Under the pieces are notes generated by a model that was not told where the DNA came from, did no database searches, and saw only the letters and a list, made by a program, of their open reading frames with translations. A DNA stretch of 49,247 nucleotides from Prochlorococcus sp. AG-424-P23. GTDB lineage: Bacteria; Cyanobacteriota; Cyanobacteriia; PCC-6307; Cyanobiaceae. Positions 16,541-23,302 of the stretch are shown here, one piece after another. Each line of letters begins with the position of its first letter. Within the stretch, counting starts at the first letter, position 1. The DNA lies in the NCBI GenBank assembly GCA_003210135.1, contig QCNK01000011.1, forward strand, positions 1 to 49,247, given 5' to 3'. A program made the translations under genes and the position numbers.

Positions 16541-16632
16541 CTTACATGTACGGCATAGCGATTACTTATGGGGTTGTGAGTCTTTTATTGCTTGGTGGGT
16601 TTGCATACTTTACTTTTAAAATGAAACGCTAA
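16537..16632 (+). CDS. Membrane microprotein 3 of 3, 31 aa
   Basis: Almost the whole protein is one helix (GIAITYGVVSLLLLGGFAYF) ending in FKMKR. It is joined by an ATGA overlap to the preceding frame. It resembles single-helix photosystem or cytochrome b6f subunits in size and topology only. Confidence 0.5.
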   Translation: MTYMYGIAITYGVVSLLLLGGFAYFTFKMKR

Positions 16633-16833
16633 TTTTAATTTCCTCTTCAAGTCTTATGCACCTCACTTTCCACAAGGTCGATGAAGTGCTTTTGAGTCCT
16701 TTATAATTTCTACTCCTATTGAATGGGTAAAGAAAGTCGTGACAACCACAAAGCACTAATACTCGGGTAATAATACTCTATGAATTTCTAATTAAAAGGA
16801 AGATAATTAAGGAGTAGAGATAAAGGAGGTTTC

Positions 16834-16998
16834 ATGAAATTAACTACTCCATTCGCCGCTCTAAGAAATGCAACTGCAGATATGTGGAGAATGCATGATT
16901 TCAATTATCAATTGCCCCAAAAAGAATTAAAAAAATATTGGGATCAAGAATGCACAGCGCATCCTGCGAATAGTCATTGCAAACTTTATTGTGATTAA
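16834..16998 (+). CDS. Cys microprotein with CX3PX4CX3C end, 54 aa
   Basis: Preceded by a near-perfect ribosome-binding site (AAAGGAGG). A polar N-terminal region (MKLTTPFAALRNATADMW) is followed by a C-terminal block CTAHPANSHCKLYCD. The spacing C-X3-P-X4-C-X3-C plus an acidic or amide last residue is shared with the gene at 17200, and the first part with the gene at 24625. No signal peptide. Redox or metal binding is plausible but unproven. Confidence 0.7.
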   Translation: MKLTTPFAALRNATADMWRMHDFNYQLPQKELKKYWDQECTAHPANSHCKLYCD

Positions 16999-17085
16999 TA
17001 TTTGATCTTTTTTAAGTATTCTTACGCTTGATTTTTTTATTCGATCCGTACTAAAGATTTGTTAGTAAAAAAGGAGGAAAAGTAG

Positions 17086-17187
17086 ATGACTAATTTAAGT
17101 TTAGAGATTATTTTTTGGGCAATCTTAATTGCATATCTTGGATTAAGGTTCAATCAAACTTGGAATGGCTACAAAAAACAATACTAA
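17086..17187 (+). CDS. Membrane microprotein, 33 aa
   Basis: A strong ribosome-binding site (AAGGAGG) precedes the ATG. One hydrophobic helix (LEIIFWAILIAYLGL) is followed by RFNQTWNGYKKQY. It sits between the two related Cys microprotein genes, 12 bases before the second, so the cluster is probably one transcript. Confidence 0.55.
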   Translation: MTNLSLEIIFWAILIAYLGLRFNQTWNGYKKQY

Positions 17188-17199
17188 TAGGAGGGCAAA

Positions 17200-17346
17200 A
17201 TGAAACTGCAAACCCAATTCACAGTTCCAAAAAAAGATTTGCGAGATATTGATTACTTCATGAAAATGCAAACTTTAGAAAAAACTCGAAAGCAAGGTTG
17301 TATAGATTATCCATCTGAGGAAGATTGTATAGTTTGTTGCAACTAA
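17200..17346 (+). CDS. Cys microprotein with CX3PX4CX2CC end, 48 aa
   Basis: Strong ribosome-binding site (AGGAGGG). It starts MKLQTQFTVPKKDLRDIDYF and ends CIDYPSEEDCIVCCN. Both ends resemble the protein at 16834 (MKL start; C-X3-P-X4-C-X3-C and a final D/N), so the two are probably diverged duplicates. Cytoplasmic by lack of a signal. Function unknown. Confidence 0.7.
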   Translation: MKLQTQFTVPKKDLRDIDYFMKMQTLEKTRKQGCIDYPSEEDCIVCCN

Positions 17347-17421
17347 GCATCAATAAATAATTATTTTTTTGCAAATAAATTCGAATCGTATTTATTAATT
17401 CACTAGCAGAGAGGTTTCATT

Positions 17422-17940
17422 ATGGAATTAAAATTCTGCCATACAACTATTTTTAGAGAAACTCCCAAAGTAACTTTTTTTGATGCTGGCATAGAGTCAA
17501 CTAATGGTTGTGATGTAGTAATACATACAGGAGAGGCTATATCCCCTCCAGATGAATTTGAGTATGAGCAGTACTACGTGCACAATCATCAAATCGATCA
17601 TAATTTAGTTATTACTGGTGAGCGGAAATTTATTTTGATAAATCCAACTTGGGACGAACCCCATCATGTGATTTATCTAAAAAGATCTATGGGAGCACTT
17701 AAAATTCCTATTGGGACTTATCACAGGTCAATCTCGGGAAAAGAAGGGAGCATTGTTTTAAATCAACCTATCAGAGATAAATTTTTTGATCCAAAAAAAG
17801 AATTTGCTCCTCAAAAACTAAACAAATTAAGCCTAATTATGGCTAGAAAAAGTCCTCCCGTTTATTGGATTTGGGAAAATGATCAAATTAAAAGATTAAT
17901 GTTTAATCCCTTAGTTAAAAAAACTAAAACTTCAAATTGA
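17422..17940 (+). CDS. Cupin-like protein
   Basis: A 172-residue soluble protein. The segment HNHQIDHNLVITGERKFILI followed by GALKIPIGTYHRSISGKEGS has the strand-loop pattern of a cupin beta-barrel, including histidines in the first motif and a PxGTxH motif in the second. Metal binding by these residues is inferred. It is 19 bases upstream of the LOG-family gene and probably co-transcribed. The substrate is unknown. Confidence 0.6.
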   Translation: MELKFCHTTIFRETPKVTFFDAGIESTNGCDVVIHTGEAISPPDEFEYEQYYVHNHQIDHNLVITGERKFILINPTWDEPHHVIYLKRSMGALKIPIGTYHRSISGKEGSIVLNQPIRDKFFDPKKEFAPQKLNKLSLIMARKSPPVYWIWENDQIKRLMFNPLVKKTKTSN

Positions 17941-17959
17941 TATAAAACTCAAACTCACT

Positions 17960-18844
17960 ATGAATGACAAATTTAAATGTGATTTCGAACAAGAAAGAAG
18001 TAACGAGGTCGAATTAGTTGCTAGTAATCTAGAAGCAATTTTAAAATCTAGTACTTATAAACTTGCTCACGAAGATATTGACTTATTGAATACTGATGAG
18101 ATGCGAGGGGTGAGAATGCTCCTTGAAATCACAAAGCCAGAACAGGTTATTGAAAAAGAAAATATAATTTCAACTGTTATTGTTTTTGGAGGAGTCCACA
18201 TATCAGAAGAAATTACATCCAAAAGAAGGCTTGATGATGCAGAAAAACTTCTTTCAATTAATCCTAAATCTAAATCTTCAAAGATAAATATTGAGAGACT
18301 AAAAAATCTACACTCTCTCTCACATTATTATTCTTCAGCAAGAGAATTATCTAAATTAATCTCGCTAGATAGCAAAACAAAAAATCCTCATTCCCATGTA
18401 ATAGTTACTGGAGGCGGACCAGGGATTATGGAAGCAGCTAACAGAGGAGCATTTGATGCTGGATGTAAATCGATTGGATTAAATGTAAGCCTACCCAATG
18501 AGCAACACCCTAATTCTTTTATCACTCCAGGATTATGTTTTAAATTTAATTATTTTGCCATGAGGAAATTTCATTTTGTCATGAGATCTGCTGCTGCAGT
18601 TTTTTTTCCTGGAGGATTTGGAACTCTTGATGAATTATTTGAATTATTAACATTAAGACAGACAGGGATGAAAAAGAACATTCCAATAATTTTATTTGGC
18701 AGAAGCTACTGGGAAAAGGTAATTAATTTTCAATTCTTATCTGATATGGGTTTGATTGGAGAAAATGATTTGTCTATTTTTCAATACGCTGATACAGCAA
18801 AAGAAGCATGGGAAATCATCAAATCATCAAAAGTCTCAGCTTAA
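17960..18844 (+). CDS. LOG family protein (TIGR00730-like)
   Basis: A 294-residue Rossmann-like protein of the LOG/lysine-decarboxylase-like family. The hallmarks are VTGGGPGIMEAANRGAFDAG (about residues 150-169) and FFPGGFGTLDELFELLTLRQ, the PGGxGTxxE motif (about 214-233) that binds the nucleotide monophosphate phosphate. Members cleave the N-glycosidic bond of nucleoside 5'-monophosphates, either cytokinin precursors or general nucleotides (PpnN). An N-terminal extension of about 70 residues suggests the larger type II group. Specificity cannot be decided from sequence. Confidence 0.85.
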   Translation: MNDKFKCDFEQERSNEVELVASNLEAILKSSTYKLAHEDIDLLNTDEMRGVRMLLEITKPEQVIEKENIISTVIVFGGVHISEEITSKRRLDDAEKLLSINPKSKSSKINIERLKNLHSLSHYYSSARELSKLISLDSKTKNPHSHVIVTGGGPGIMEAANRGAFDAGCKSIGLNVSLPNEQHPNSFITPGLCFKFNYFAMRKFHFVMRSAAAVFFPGGFGTLDELFELLTLRQTGMKKNIPIILFGRSYWEKVINFQFLSDMGLIGENDLSIFQYADTAKEAWEIIKSSKVSA

Positions 18845-18865
18845 AAGTTCTAAATCTATAATGGC

Positions 18866-19243
18866 CTAATAACAAAGAACACTATCGGCTTTTATTGACT
18901 CATCAACAAGTACATCTGGCATTGCAAACTCTGCATTATATCCCGCTAAAAGCGTTTCATCATAACCTCTTGATTTAGCTGAAAGTCCTGACACATATAT
19001 CCTAACTTTTGAATTCCTTAAATTTTCAAGATGTTCGTATAAATCTCCGGTACCTGTACCAACTATTTCACCAGCTTTTTTACAACTTAGTAAATTTACT
19101 CCATCCCCCGCAAGAAAAAGAGTTACTTTATGATCATTTTTCTCTGCTTCGAGAGCAACTAATAAACCTAAAGTTACTTTATTTTTGGATTCTAAACCGC
19201 TATGAATGTGAATAAGTACAGTGTTGTCTGTAATAATAGACAT
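18866..19243 (-). CDS. DsrE/DsrF-like protein
   Basis: A 125-residue alpha/beta protein with IHIHSGLESKNKVTLGLLVA, a central FLAGDGVNLL loop and IYVSGLSAKSRGYDE, matching the DsrE-like fold in which a loop cysteine may carry sulfur. In the equivalent C-terminal loop here the residues are SGLSAKSRG, without cysteine; the cysteines present lie elsewhere (one after NLLS, one near the end). A sulfur-relay role is therefore doubtful. Convergent with the LOG-family gene. Confidence 0.7.
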   Translation of the reverse strand: MSIITDNTVLIHIHSGLESKNKVTLGLLVALEAEKNDHKVTLFLAGDGVNLLSCKKAGEIVGTGTGDLYEHLENLRNSKVRIYVSGLSAKSRGYDETLLAGYNAEFAMPDVLVDESIKADSVLCY

Positions 19244-19377
19244 TTAATCCTCCCTAGATTTACTATTTTTAATCCTAAAAAAAGCATATTTTCAGTGACT
19301 TTTTTTATGAAATGCTTACTATTTAATCCTAAATTCAAAAATTTTAAAAAGATTAATCATCTTCAAAAAATTTGCAA

Positions 19378-19686
19378 TTAGCTCCTTCTCACCCAATCAG
19401 GAGATCCACCAAACCAGTCAGCAAGATCATCATTTTGGGGATCAAAATGGTTTTCAGTTTCTAAACCATCAAGCCCAAGATTTTGGATTAATCCATTTAT
19501 GCCATCTGAATTTTGTTTACCATATCTCCTCAAACTGTTAGCTTTCTTTAGCCATGTCCATATAGTTGAATTATGTTTTGAAAACTTTTCTACATAAATT
19601 CTTTCCTCCAACGAAACAGGTTCATCAATTGAAATTCTCTTAACGATATCCTTAATTTTTAAACGAGTCTTGTTTGTTAGAAACAT
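19378..19686 (-). CDS. Hypothetical protein, 102 aa
   Basis: A soluble protein with a basic helical N-terminus (TRLKIKDIVKRISIDEP), a central WTWLKKANSLRRYG segment and an acidic Trp-rich end (DDLADWFGGSPDWVRRS). It looks like a conserved picocyanobacterial protein, but I cannot name a family. No cysteines and no membrane segment. Confidence 0.6.
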   Translation of the reverse strand: MFLTNKTRLKIKDIVKRISIDEPVSLEERIYVEKFSKHNSTIWTWLKKANSLRRYGKQNSDGINGLIQNLGLDGLETENHFDPQNDDLADWFGGSPDWVRRS

Positions 19687-20004
19687 AATTCATAAAAGAA
19701 GTTAATGATTTATAGAAGTTTTTTTTATGAATGTCTTGTCAATCTTTATTTCAAGAAAAAGTATTTTTTAGGTGGTTTTCAAGGACAAAAATATTCATTT
19801 AAAAACAGTCACGTTTAATTGGTAATAACGAATACTTAATTAGATTTATATAACTTATATAAAAACAACTTCTATATAAGTTTCTTTAGTTAATTTAAAC
19901 TTTATTTATAAAAAAGAATTAAGAAAATTTAATTTGACTATTGATCTAACATAGACAGATATACTCTTCTTTTCTATTGAGAAAAATTTTTAAATTAAGA
20001 ACTT
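19687..20004. other. AT-rich divergent spacer with inverted repeat
   Basis: It separates divergent genes and must hold the promoter of at least the downstream hydrolase gene. The only structure seen is a perfect 10-bp inverted repeat, AACTTATATA (19852-19861) / TATATAAGTT (19873-19882), with an 11-base loop, which could be an operator. Confidence 0.4.
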
Positions 20005-20721
20005 ATGAAAGGTCAATGGATAAATATTTATAGTGGCGATTTACCTCTTAGATCATGGTGGGTAGATTCAAGTAATGAATGTGAATATGTATCCATAGTT
20101 TTACCAGAAGTATTTGGAATAAATAATTGGATAAGAAGTTTTTCTGAAAAATTAGCTAAAAAAAATGTACCAGTATTAGCATTACCTCTTTATGGGAGAA
20201 CGGCTCCAAAATTAGATTTAGGATATGACGAAGAAGACTTAAAATTAGGGAGGCAGCATAAAAATTTGACCACTTCAAAAAATATTATTAAAGATGTTTC
20301 TACAGCAATAAATTGGGTTAAAGAAAAATACCCAAAAAAGAAAATCTCAATTATTGGATTTTGTTTTGGGGGGTATGCAGCACTTATTGCTTCTTCATTA
20401 AAGGGAATAGAAAGTACATTTTGTTTCTATGGAGCAGGGGTTATAACACCAGGACCCGATAATAATTTTGCACCCATAGATCTAATTGAAAAGGTTTCAG
20501 GAAAATTAAATTTTATTTGCGGTTCTTCAGATGATTTAATTCCTTTACAAGATAGATTAGAAATAAAAAAAAGATTTAAAAAAGTAGATCCATTAGAGGA
20601 GAAATTTATTTATATTGAAGTTGAGGGAGCTGATCATGGCTTTATGTGCGAGGAAAGAGAATCCTTCGATAAAGATGCATCATTAATTGGTTGGAATTTA
20701 TTGATGAAAGAATTCAATTAA
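20005..20721 (+). CDS. Dienelactone hydrolase family protein
   Basis: A 238-residue alpha/beta hydrolase. The nucleophile elbow is GFCFGGYAA (Cys near residue 121), with the acid in GSSDDLIP (about 173) and His in GADHGFM (about 211): the Cys-Asp-His triad of the dienelactone hydrolase family. The oxyanion region PEVFGINNWI is near the start. The family opens lactone or ester bonds; the natural substrate in picocyanobacteria is unknown. All seven Arg codons are AGA/AGG, typical of the local background and unlike the next operon. Confidence 0.85.
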   Translation: MKGQWINIYSGDLPLRSWWVDSSNECEYVSIVLPEVFGINNWIRSFSEKLAKKNVPVLALPLYGRTAPKLDLGYDEEDLKLGRQHKNLTTSKNIIKDVSTAINWVKEKYPKKKISIIGFCFGGYAALIASSLKGIESTFCFYGAGVITPGPDNNFAPIDLIEKVSGKLNFICGSSDDLIPLQDRLEIKKRFKKVDPLEEKFIYIEVEGADHGFMCEERESFDKDASLIGWNLLMKEFN

Positions 20722-20787
20722 AAAAATTATTTCGAAGGATTTTTATTAGTTTCAGCGTTAATAAGTTAAACACCTTAAATACTTTTT

Positions 20788-21090
20788 ATGAAAAAATTTC
20801 CACTTTTAATTTTGTTACTAACCTTTTTTATTGCATTACCTTCTTATGCAAATCAAGCCAATGAGAAAAACAAGTTTGTAAAAATGCGTAAGCGTTTTGA
20901 AAAGATTGATAAAAATAGTGATGGACTTCTTTCCAAAGAGGAAATGATTGAAGCTCACCGCAATCATATAGATAAACTATTTCTTAAATTTGATAAAAAT
21001 GGTGATAAAAAATTATCAAAAAAAGAATTACGTGCAGTAAAACAAGAAATGAAAAAAAAGATTGATAAAGTAAGAAATGAAGGTAAGTAG
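20788..21090 (+). CDS. Exported EF-hand calcium-binding protein
   Basis: A 100-residue protein with a clear signal peptide ending PSYANQA (cleavage near residue 22), so a periplasmic location is likely. Two EF-hands follow: DKNSDGLLSKEE (about residues 48-59) and DKNGDKKLSKKE (about 73-84), each with D/N at loop positions 1, 3 and 5 and Glu at 12. The rest is Lys-rich and helical. It is the first gene of a three-gene operon, 3 bases before a sigma factor gene, so a role as extracytoplasmic Ca2+ sensor is suggested. Four of five Arg codons are CGN, unlike the hydrolase gene just upstream. Confidence 0.8.
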   Translation: MKKFPLLILLLTFFIALPSYANQANEKNKFVKMRKRFEKIDKNSDGLLSKEEMIEAHRNHIDKLFLKFDKNGDKKLSKKELRAVKQEMKKKIDKVRNEGK

Positions 21091-21093
21091 ATA

Positions 21094-21648
21094 ATGTCTG
21101 AGGACCTCAATTCTTATATGCTTAAAACAGCAGAAGGTGATAAGGATTCTTTCCGATATATTGCAAATGCTTTGGGATACAAAATGCATGCAACAGTAAT
21201 TAAAATTTTGGGCTCATCACATTTTGAAGATGCAGATGATATCGTACAAATTTCTTTAATTAAAGTTTGGCAATCAGCTCCTCGCTGGGAAAACAAAGGT
21301 AGTGTCGAAGGATATGTTTACAAAATCGTTTTTTCAACTTGTATGGATTTTATTAGAAAATACAAGCGTGCTGATGAATTTAAAGATAATTATTTCAACC
21401 TAGAAATTACAAACAACAACGACAGGAACTATGAATTAAGAAAAATGATCTTTAAAAATATTGAAAAACTTCCTAAAGATCAACAAGAAGCAATTCTGCT
21501 ACATTATTTTTCTGGATATAAACAGAAAGAAGTTGCTGATCTTATTAAAAAAAGCAGCAAGGCAACTGAAAGCCTTATTATTCGTGCTCGCAAAAAGCTA
21601 AAAAATATTTTACCAAAGGATATTTTGGAGGAATTACTTCATGTCTAA
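21094..21648 (+). CDS. ECF-type RNA polymerase sigma factor
   Basis: A 184-residue sigma factor with only regions 2 and 4. Region 2 (about residues 15-95) includes FEDADDIVQISLIKVWQSA and the -10-recognition stretch around VYKIVFSTCMDFIRKYKR; region 4 (about 128-180) has LPKDQQEAILLHYFSGYKQK and a helix-turn-helix, KEVADLIKKSSKATESLII. ECF factors direct RNA polymerase to stress regulons and are usually held by an anti-sigma factor. The downstream frame overlaps by 8 bases. Five of eight Arg codons are CGN, suggesting transfer. Confidence 0.85.
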   Translation: MSEDLNSYMLKTAEGDKDSFRYIANALGYKMHATVIKILGSSHFEDADDIVQISLIKVWQSAPRWENKGSVEGYVYKIVFSTCMDFIRKYKRADEFKDNYFNLEITNNNDRNYELRKMIFKNIEKLPKDQQEAILLHYFSGYKQKEVADLIKKSSKATESLIIRARKKLKNILPKDILEELLHV

Positions 21649-21901
21649 ATTAAAAGAGGAACGTCTCAATCAAATGATTGAGAATGCACTTTCTTATAAA
21701 CAAGAAGTAAAAACTCTTAATAAGAATTCTTTCTTTAGAAAAATTAAAGTCTTCATTTTTAAACCAAAAGTTTATGGATTCACTTTTGCCTCGTTTGTTA
21801 TTTCTTACGTTTTTATTCCTCAAATTTTAATATCAAGAAATTTTGTTGATGTTGATGAAATTAATGATTTTGTGACTTATGAGATTATTGAGGATTTGTA
21901 G
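21641..21901 (+). CDS. Putative membrane anti-sigma factor, 86 aa
   Basis: Overlaps the sigma factor gene by 8 bases. Residues 1-45 are charged and likely cytoplasmic (ERLNQMIENALSYKQEV), residues 50-68 form one membrane helix (VYGFTFASFVISYVFIPQI), and about 18 residues, mostly acidic (NFVDVDEINDFVTYEIIEDL region), would be periplasmic. Position and topology are those of an anti-sigma factor, but there is no recognisable zinc anti-sigma motif and the sensor part is very short. The acidic tail might interact with calcium or with the EF-hand protein. This is inference. Confidence 0.6.
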   Translation: MSKLKEERLNQMIENALSYKQEVKTLNKNSFFRKIKVFIFKPKVYGFTFASFVISYVFIPQILISRNFVDVDEINDFVTYEIIEDL

Positions 21902-21962
21902 TCTAATTTTTATAAGTAAGATTTCTAATGGGATAGCAAAACACTCTTTTTTTTCTTTCTTG

Positions 21963-22166
21963 TTATTCTGTTTCTTCTTTAACTTCAATTGCGTTTAACT
22001 CTTCCGCTTTTACTTCCACTACTTTTACCTTTGGCTTTTCCTTTTTAGCTTCAAGTACTTTTAATGTTATAGATTCAAACTTAGCTTTTATAAAATTTAC
22101 TATGAAGATTAATATTGGAACATGAGCTAGACCGCCAATTATCACTTTAGTTTCTGAATAATACAT
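21963..22166 (-). CDS. Small membrane protein with charged tail, 67 aa
   Basis: One hydrophobic helix (about residues 8-26, IIGGLAHVPILIFIVNFI) is followed by a Lys/Glu-rich tail of about 40 residues (LEAKKEKPKVKVVEVKAEEL). The repeated K/E/V composition is typical of a flexible or coiled-coil cytoplasmic arm. It converges on the sigma operon. No family known to me. Confidence 0.5.
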   Translation of the reverse strand: MYYSETKVIIGGLAHVPILIFIVNFIKAKFESITLKVLEAKKEKPKVKVVEVKAEELNAIEVKEETE

Positions 22167-22308
22167 TTGTAAGTTTATGAGAACTGAAATATTTAAGCAT
22201 AAATCTAATTTTTAAATTGCTTTTATTAAGCCAATAAACATAAATAATTATTTCTTGATTCGTAGATCAATAATCTTGCTATTAATTATGTAGAGACTTT
22301 TTTATCAA

Positions 22309-22398
22309 ATGCCATTAGACATATTTCTAATGAACATGTGTGTTGTCGTTATAGCTTTGCTTATTAGAAGAGAAATCAAACTTAAAAAAGCAAGATAG
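22309..22398 (+). CDS. Possible 29-aa membrane peptide
   Basis: A hydrophobic helix (DIFLMNMCVVVIALLI) is followed by RREIKLKKAR. It ends 3 bases before the next small frame. Topology is plausible; no ribosome-binding site is obvious. Confidence 0.35.
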   Translation: MPLDIFLMNMCVVVIALLIRREIKLKKAR

Positions 22399-22401
22399 AT
22401 T

Positions 22402-22521
22402 ATGAAGACACAAATTTTTAAAGAGCAATACATTCCAAATTTCCATGCTATTACTCTTTTACTAATGCTGCTTCTATGTCTGTGGTTACCTCTAGCACTA
22501 AGATTCTTATTAATTATTTAA
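22402..22521 (+). CDS. Possible 39-aa membrane peptide
   Basis: An N-terminal polar segment (MKTQIFKEQYIPNFHA) is followed by one strongly hydrophobic helix rich in Leu to the C-terminus. It lies directly after the 29-aa frame, perhaps as a bicistron. Unknown function. Confidence 0.4.
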   Translation: MKTQIFKEQYIPNFHAITLLLMLLLCLWLPLALRFLLII

Positions 22522-22547
22522 TTGTAGTTTCCCTCTAAATCATTGCT

Positions 22548-22621
22548 ATGACTGATATAAATTACTGGCTAATGAAAAGTGAGCGCTTCTAGCTATTACT
22601 GGGATCTCAAGGAATCGTAAT
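22548..22621 (+). pseudogene. Relic of an EVE-domain gene
   Basis: The first 14 codons read MTDINYWLMKSERF and stop. They match the start of the intact EVE gene at 25772 (MTEEKFWLMKSEPD). After the stop, short matching DNA blocks continue (TGGGAT, then AGGAAT) in the order found in the intact gene, with deletions. This is a decayed copy or the remains of a duplication; it cannot make the domain. Confidence 0.55.
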
Positions 22622-22623
22622 TT

Positions 22624-22645
22624 TTTACCCAAACTTTACCCAAAC
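22624..22645 (+). repeat. Tandem 11-bp repeat, two copies
   Basis: TTTACCCAAAC occurs twice in direct succession, followed by a T-rich run. Close direct repeats of this kind can be recombinase arm sites or protein-binding sites. No integrase is present. Confidence 0.6.
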
Positions 22646-22652
22646 TTTTTGT

Positions 22653-22672
22653 TGATTCACAGTCGATCTAAA
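22653..22672 (+). repeat. Copy 2 of the 20-bp dispersed element
   Basis: TGATTCACAGTCGATCTAAA, one mismatch to the copy at 16181. It starts 7 bases after the 11-bp tandem repeat. Confidence 0.6.
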
Positions 22673-22796
22673 ATATTGGCAAATGGCGATTAAATATTAA
22701 GAAAATGCCAACTAGAGAAAAACTTGAAGGAAAACAAATTAATAAACGGCTGCTTAAGCATTGCCTATGCATAGTTGTCGGTACTTTAGATTAAAG

Positions 22797-23056
22797 CTAA
22801 GAATTTTTTTGTAATAATCTAATGCCAGATATTACAGAGATTATCGATGCAAAACCAAGAAATATCGAATAAAAAGGCTGCAAATTAATAATGCCAAAAT
22901 TACCTGTATGCCATTTGATCAACCAAAAAGCATCAACTCCTAATGGTTGAAGAAAACAATAGATAGTCCCAGATATAATAGTAATTAATAAAGGTATTGA
23001 AGAAATTGCAGCTACTTTTCTATGTGTTTTCCCTTTGCTAAGTTAAATTTTTGCAT
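22797..23056 (-). pseudogene. Frameshifted small membrane gene, PepSY-TM-like
   Basis: An ATG directly after the stop of the DUF3721 gene (TAAATG) begins MQKFNLAKGK but hits a stop after 14 codons. The adjacent frame is then open for about 75 codons: HRKVAAISSIPLLITIISG (helix 1), WLIKWHTGNFGIINLQPF, and a second helix FLGFASIISVISGIRLL. A one-base change near 23025-23037 would restore an 86-residue two-helix protein resembling PepSY-associated membrane proteins (metal or siderophore reduction). Real mutation, programmed shift and sequencing error remain possible. Confidence 0.6.
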
Positions 23057-23278
23057 TTACATTCTTAGGTACTTATGTAATTCTTTTTCGTCCTCACATG
23101 GAAGCCATTTCTCTTGGTTCTTATGTGTTCCTTTACAACCAAGTTCTAATGATTTTTTTAAAGCATCTTGCTCAGAAGAATATGTTCCTTTCATATGAGC
23201 ATGTGAATACGAATTGAAATAAAGAGATATAAAAATGAATAAAGTAAGAATTTTTATCTTTCTAAAAACAAAAGTCAT
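23057..23278 (-). CDS. DUF3721 family exported protein
   Basis: A 73-residue protein with a signal peptide (ILTLFIFISLYFNSYSHA). The mature part, HMKGTYSSEQDALKKSLELG, CKGTHKN and KWLPCEDEKELHKYL, matches the short DUF3721 domain common in marine picocyanobacteria. Two conserved cysteines could form a disulfide in the periplasm. The gene lies between the DUF411 gene and the frameshifted membrane gene; a role in metal handling is inferred from context. Confidence 0.75.
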   Translation of the reverse strand: MTFVFRKIKILTLFIFISLYFNSYSHAHMKGTYSSEQDALKKSLELGCKGTHKNQEKWLPCEDEKELHKYLRM

Positions 23279-23302
23279 TATTAATTAAAATTAGTATTTT
23301 TG

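Noticed and set aside
22705..22794. 29-codon plus-strand frame
   Set aside because: No ribosome-binding site and it lies in the relic-rich spacer; could be chance.
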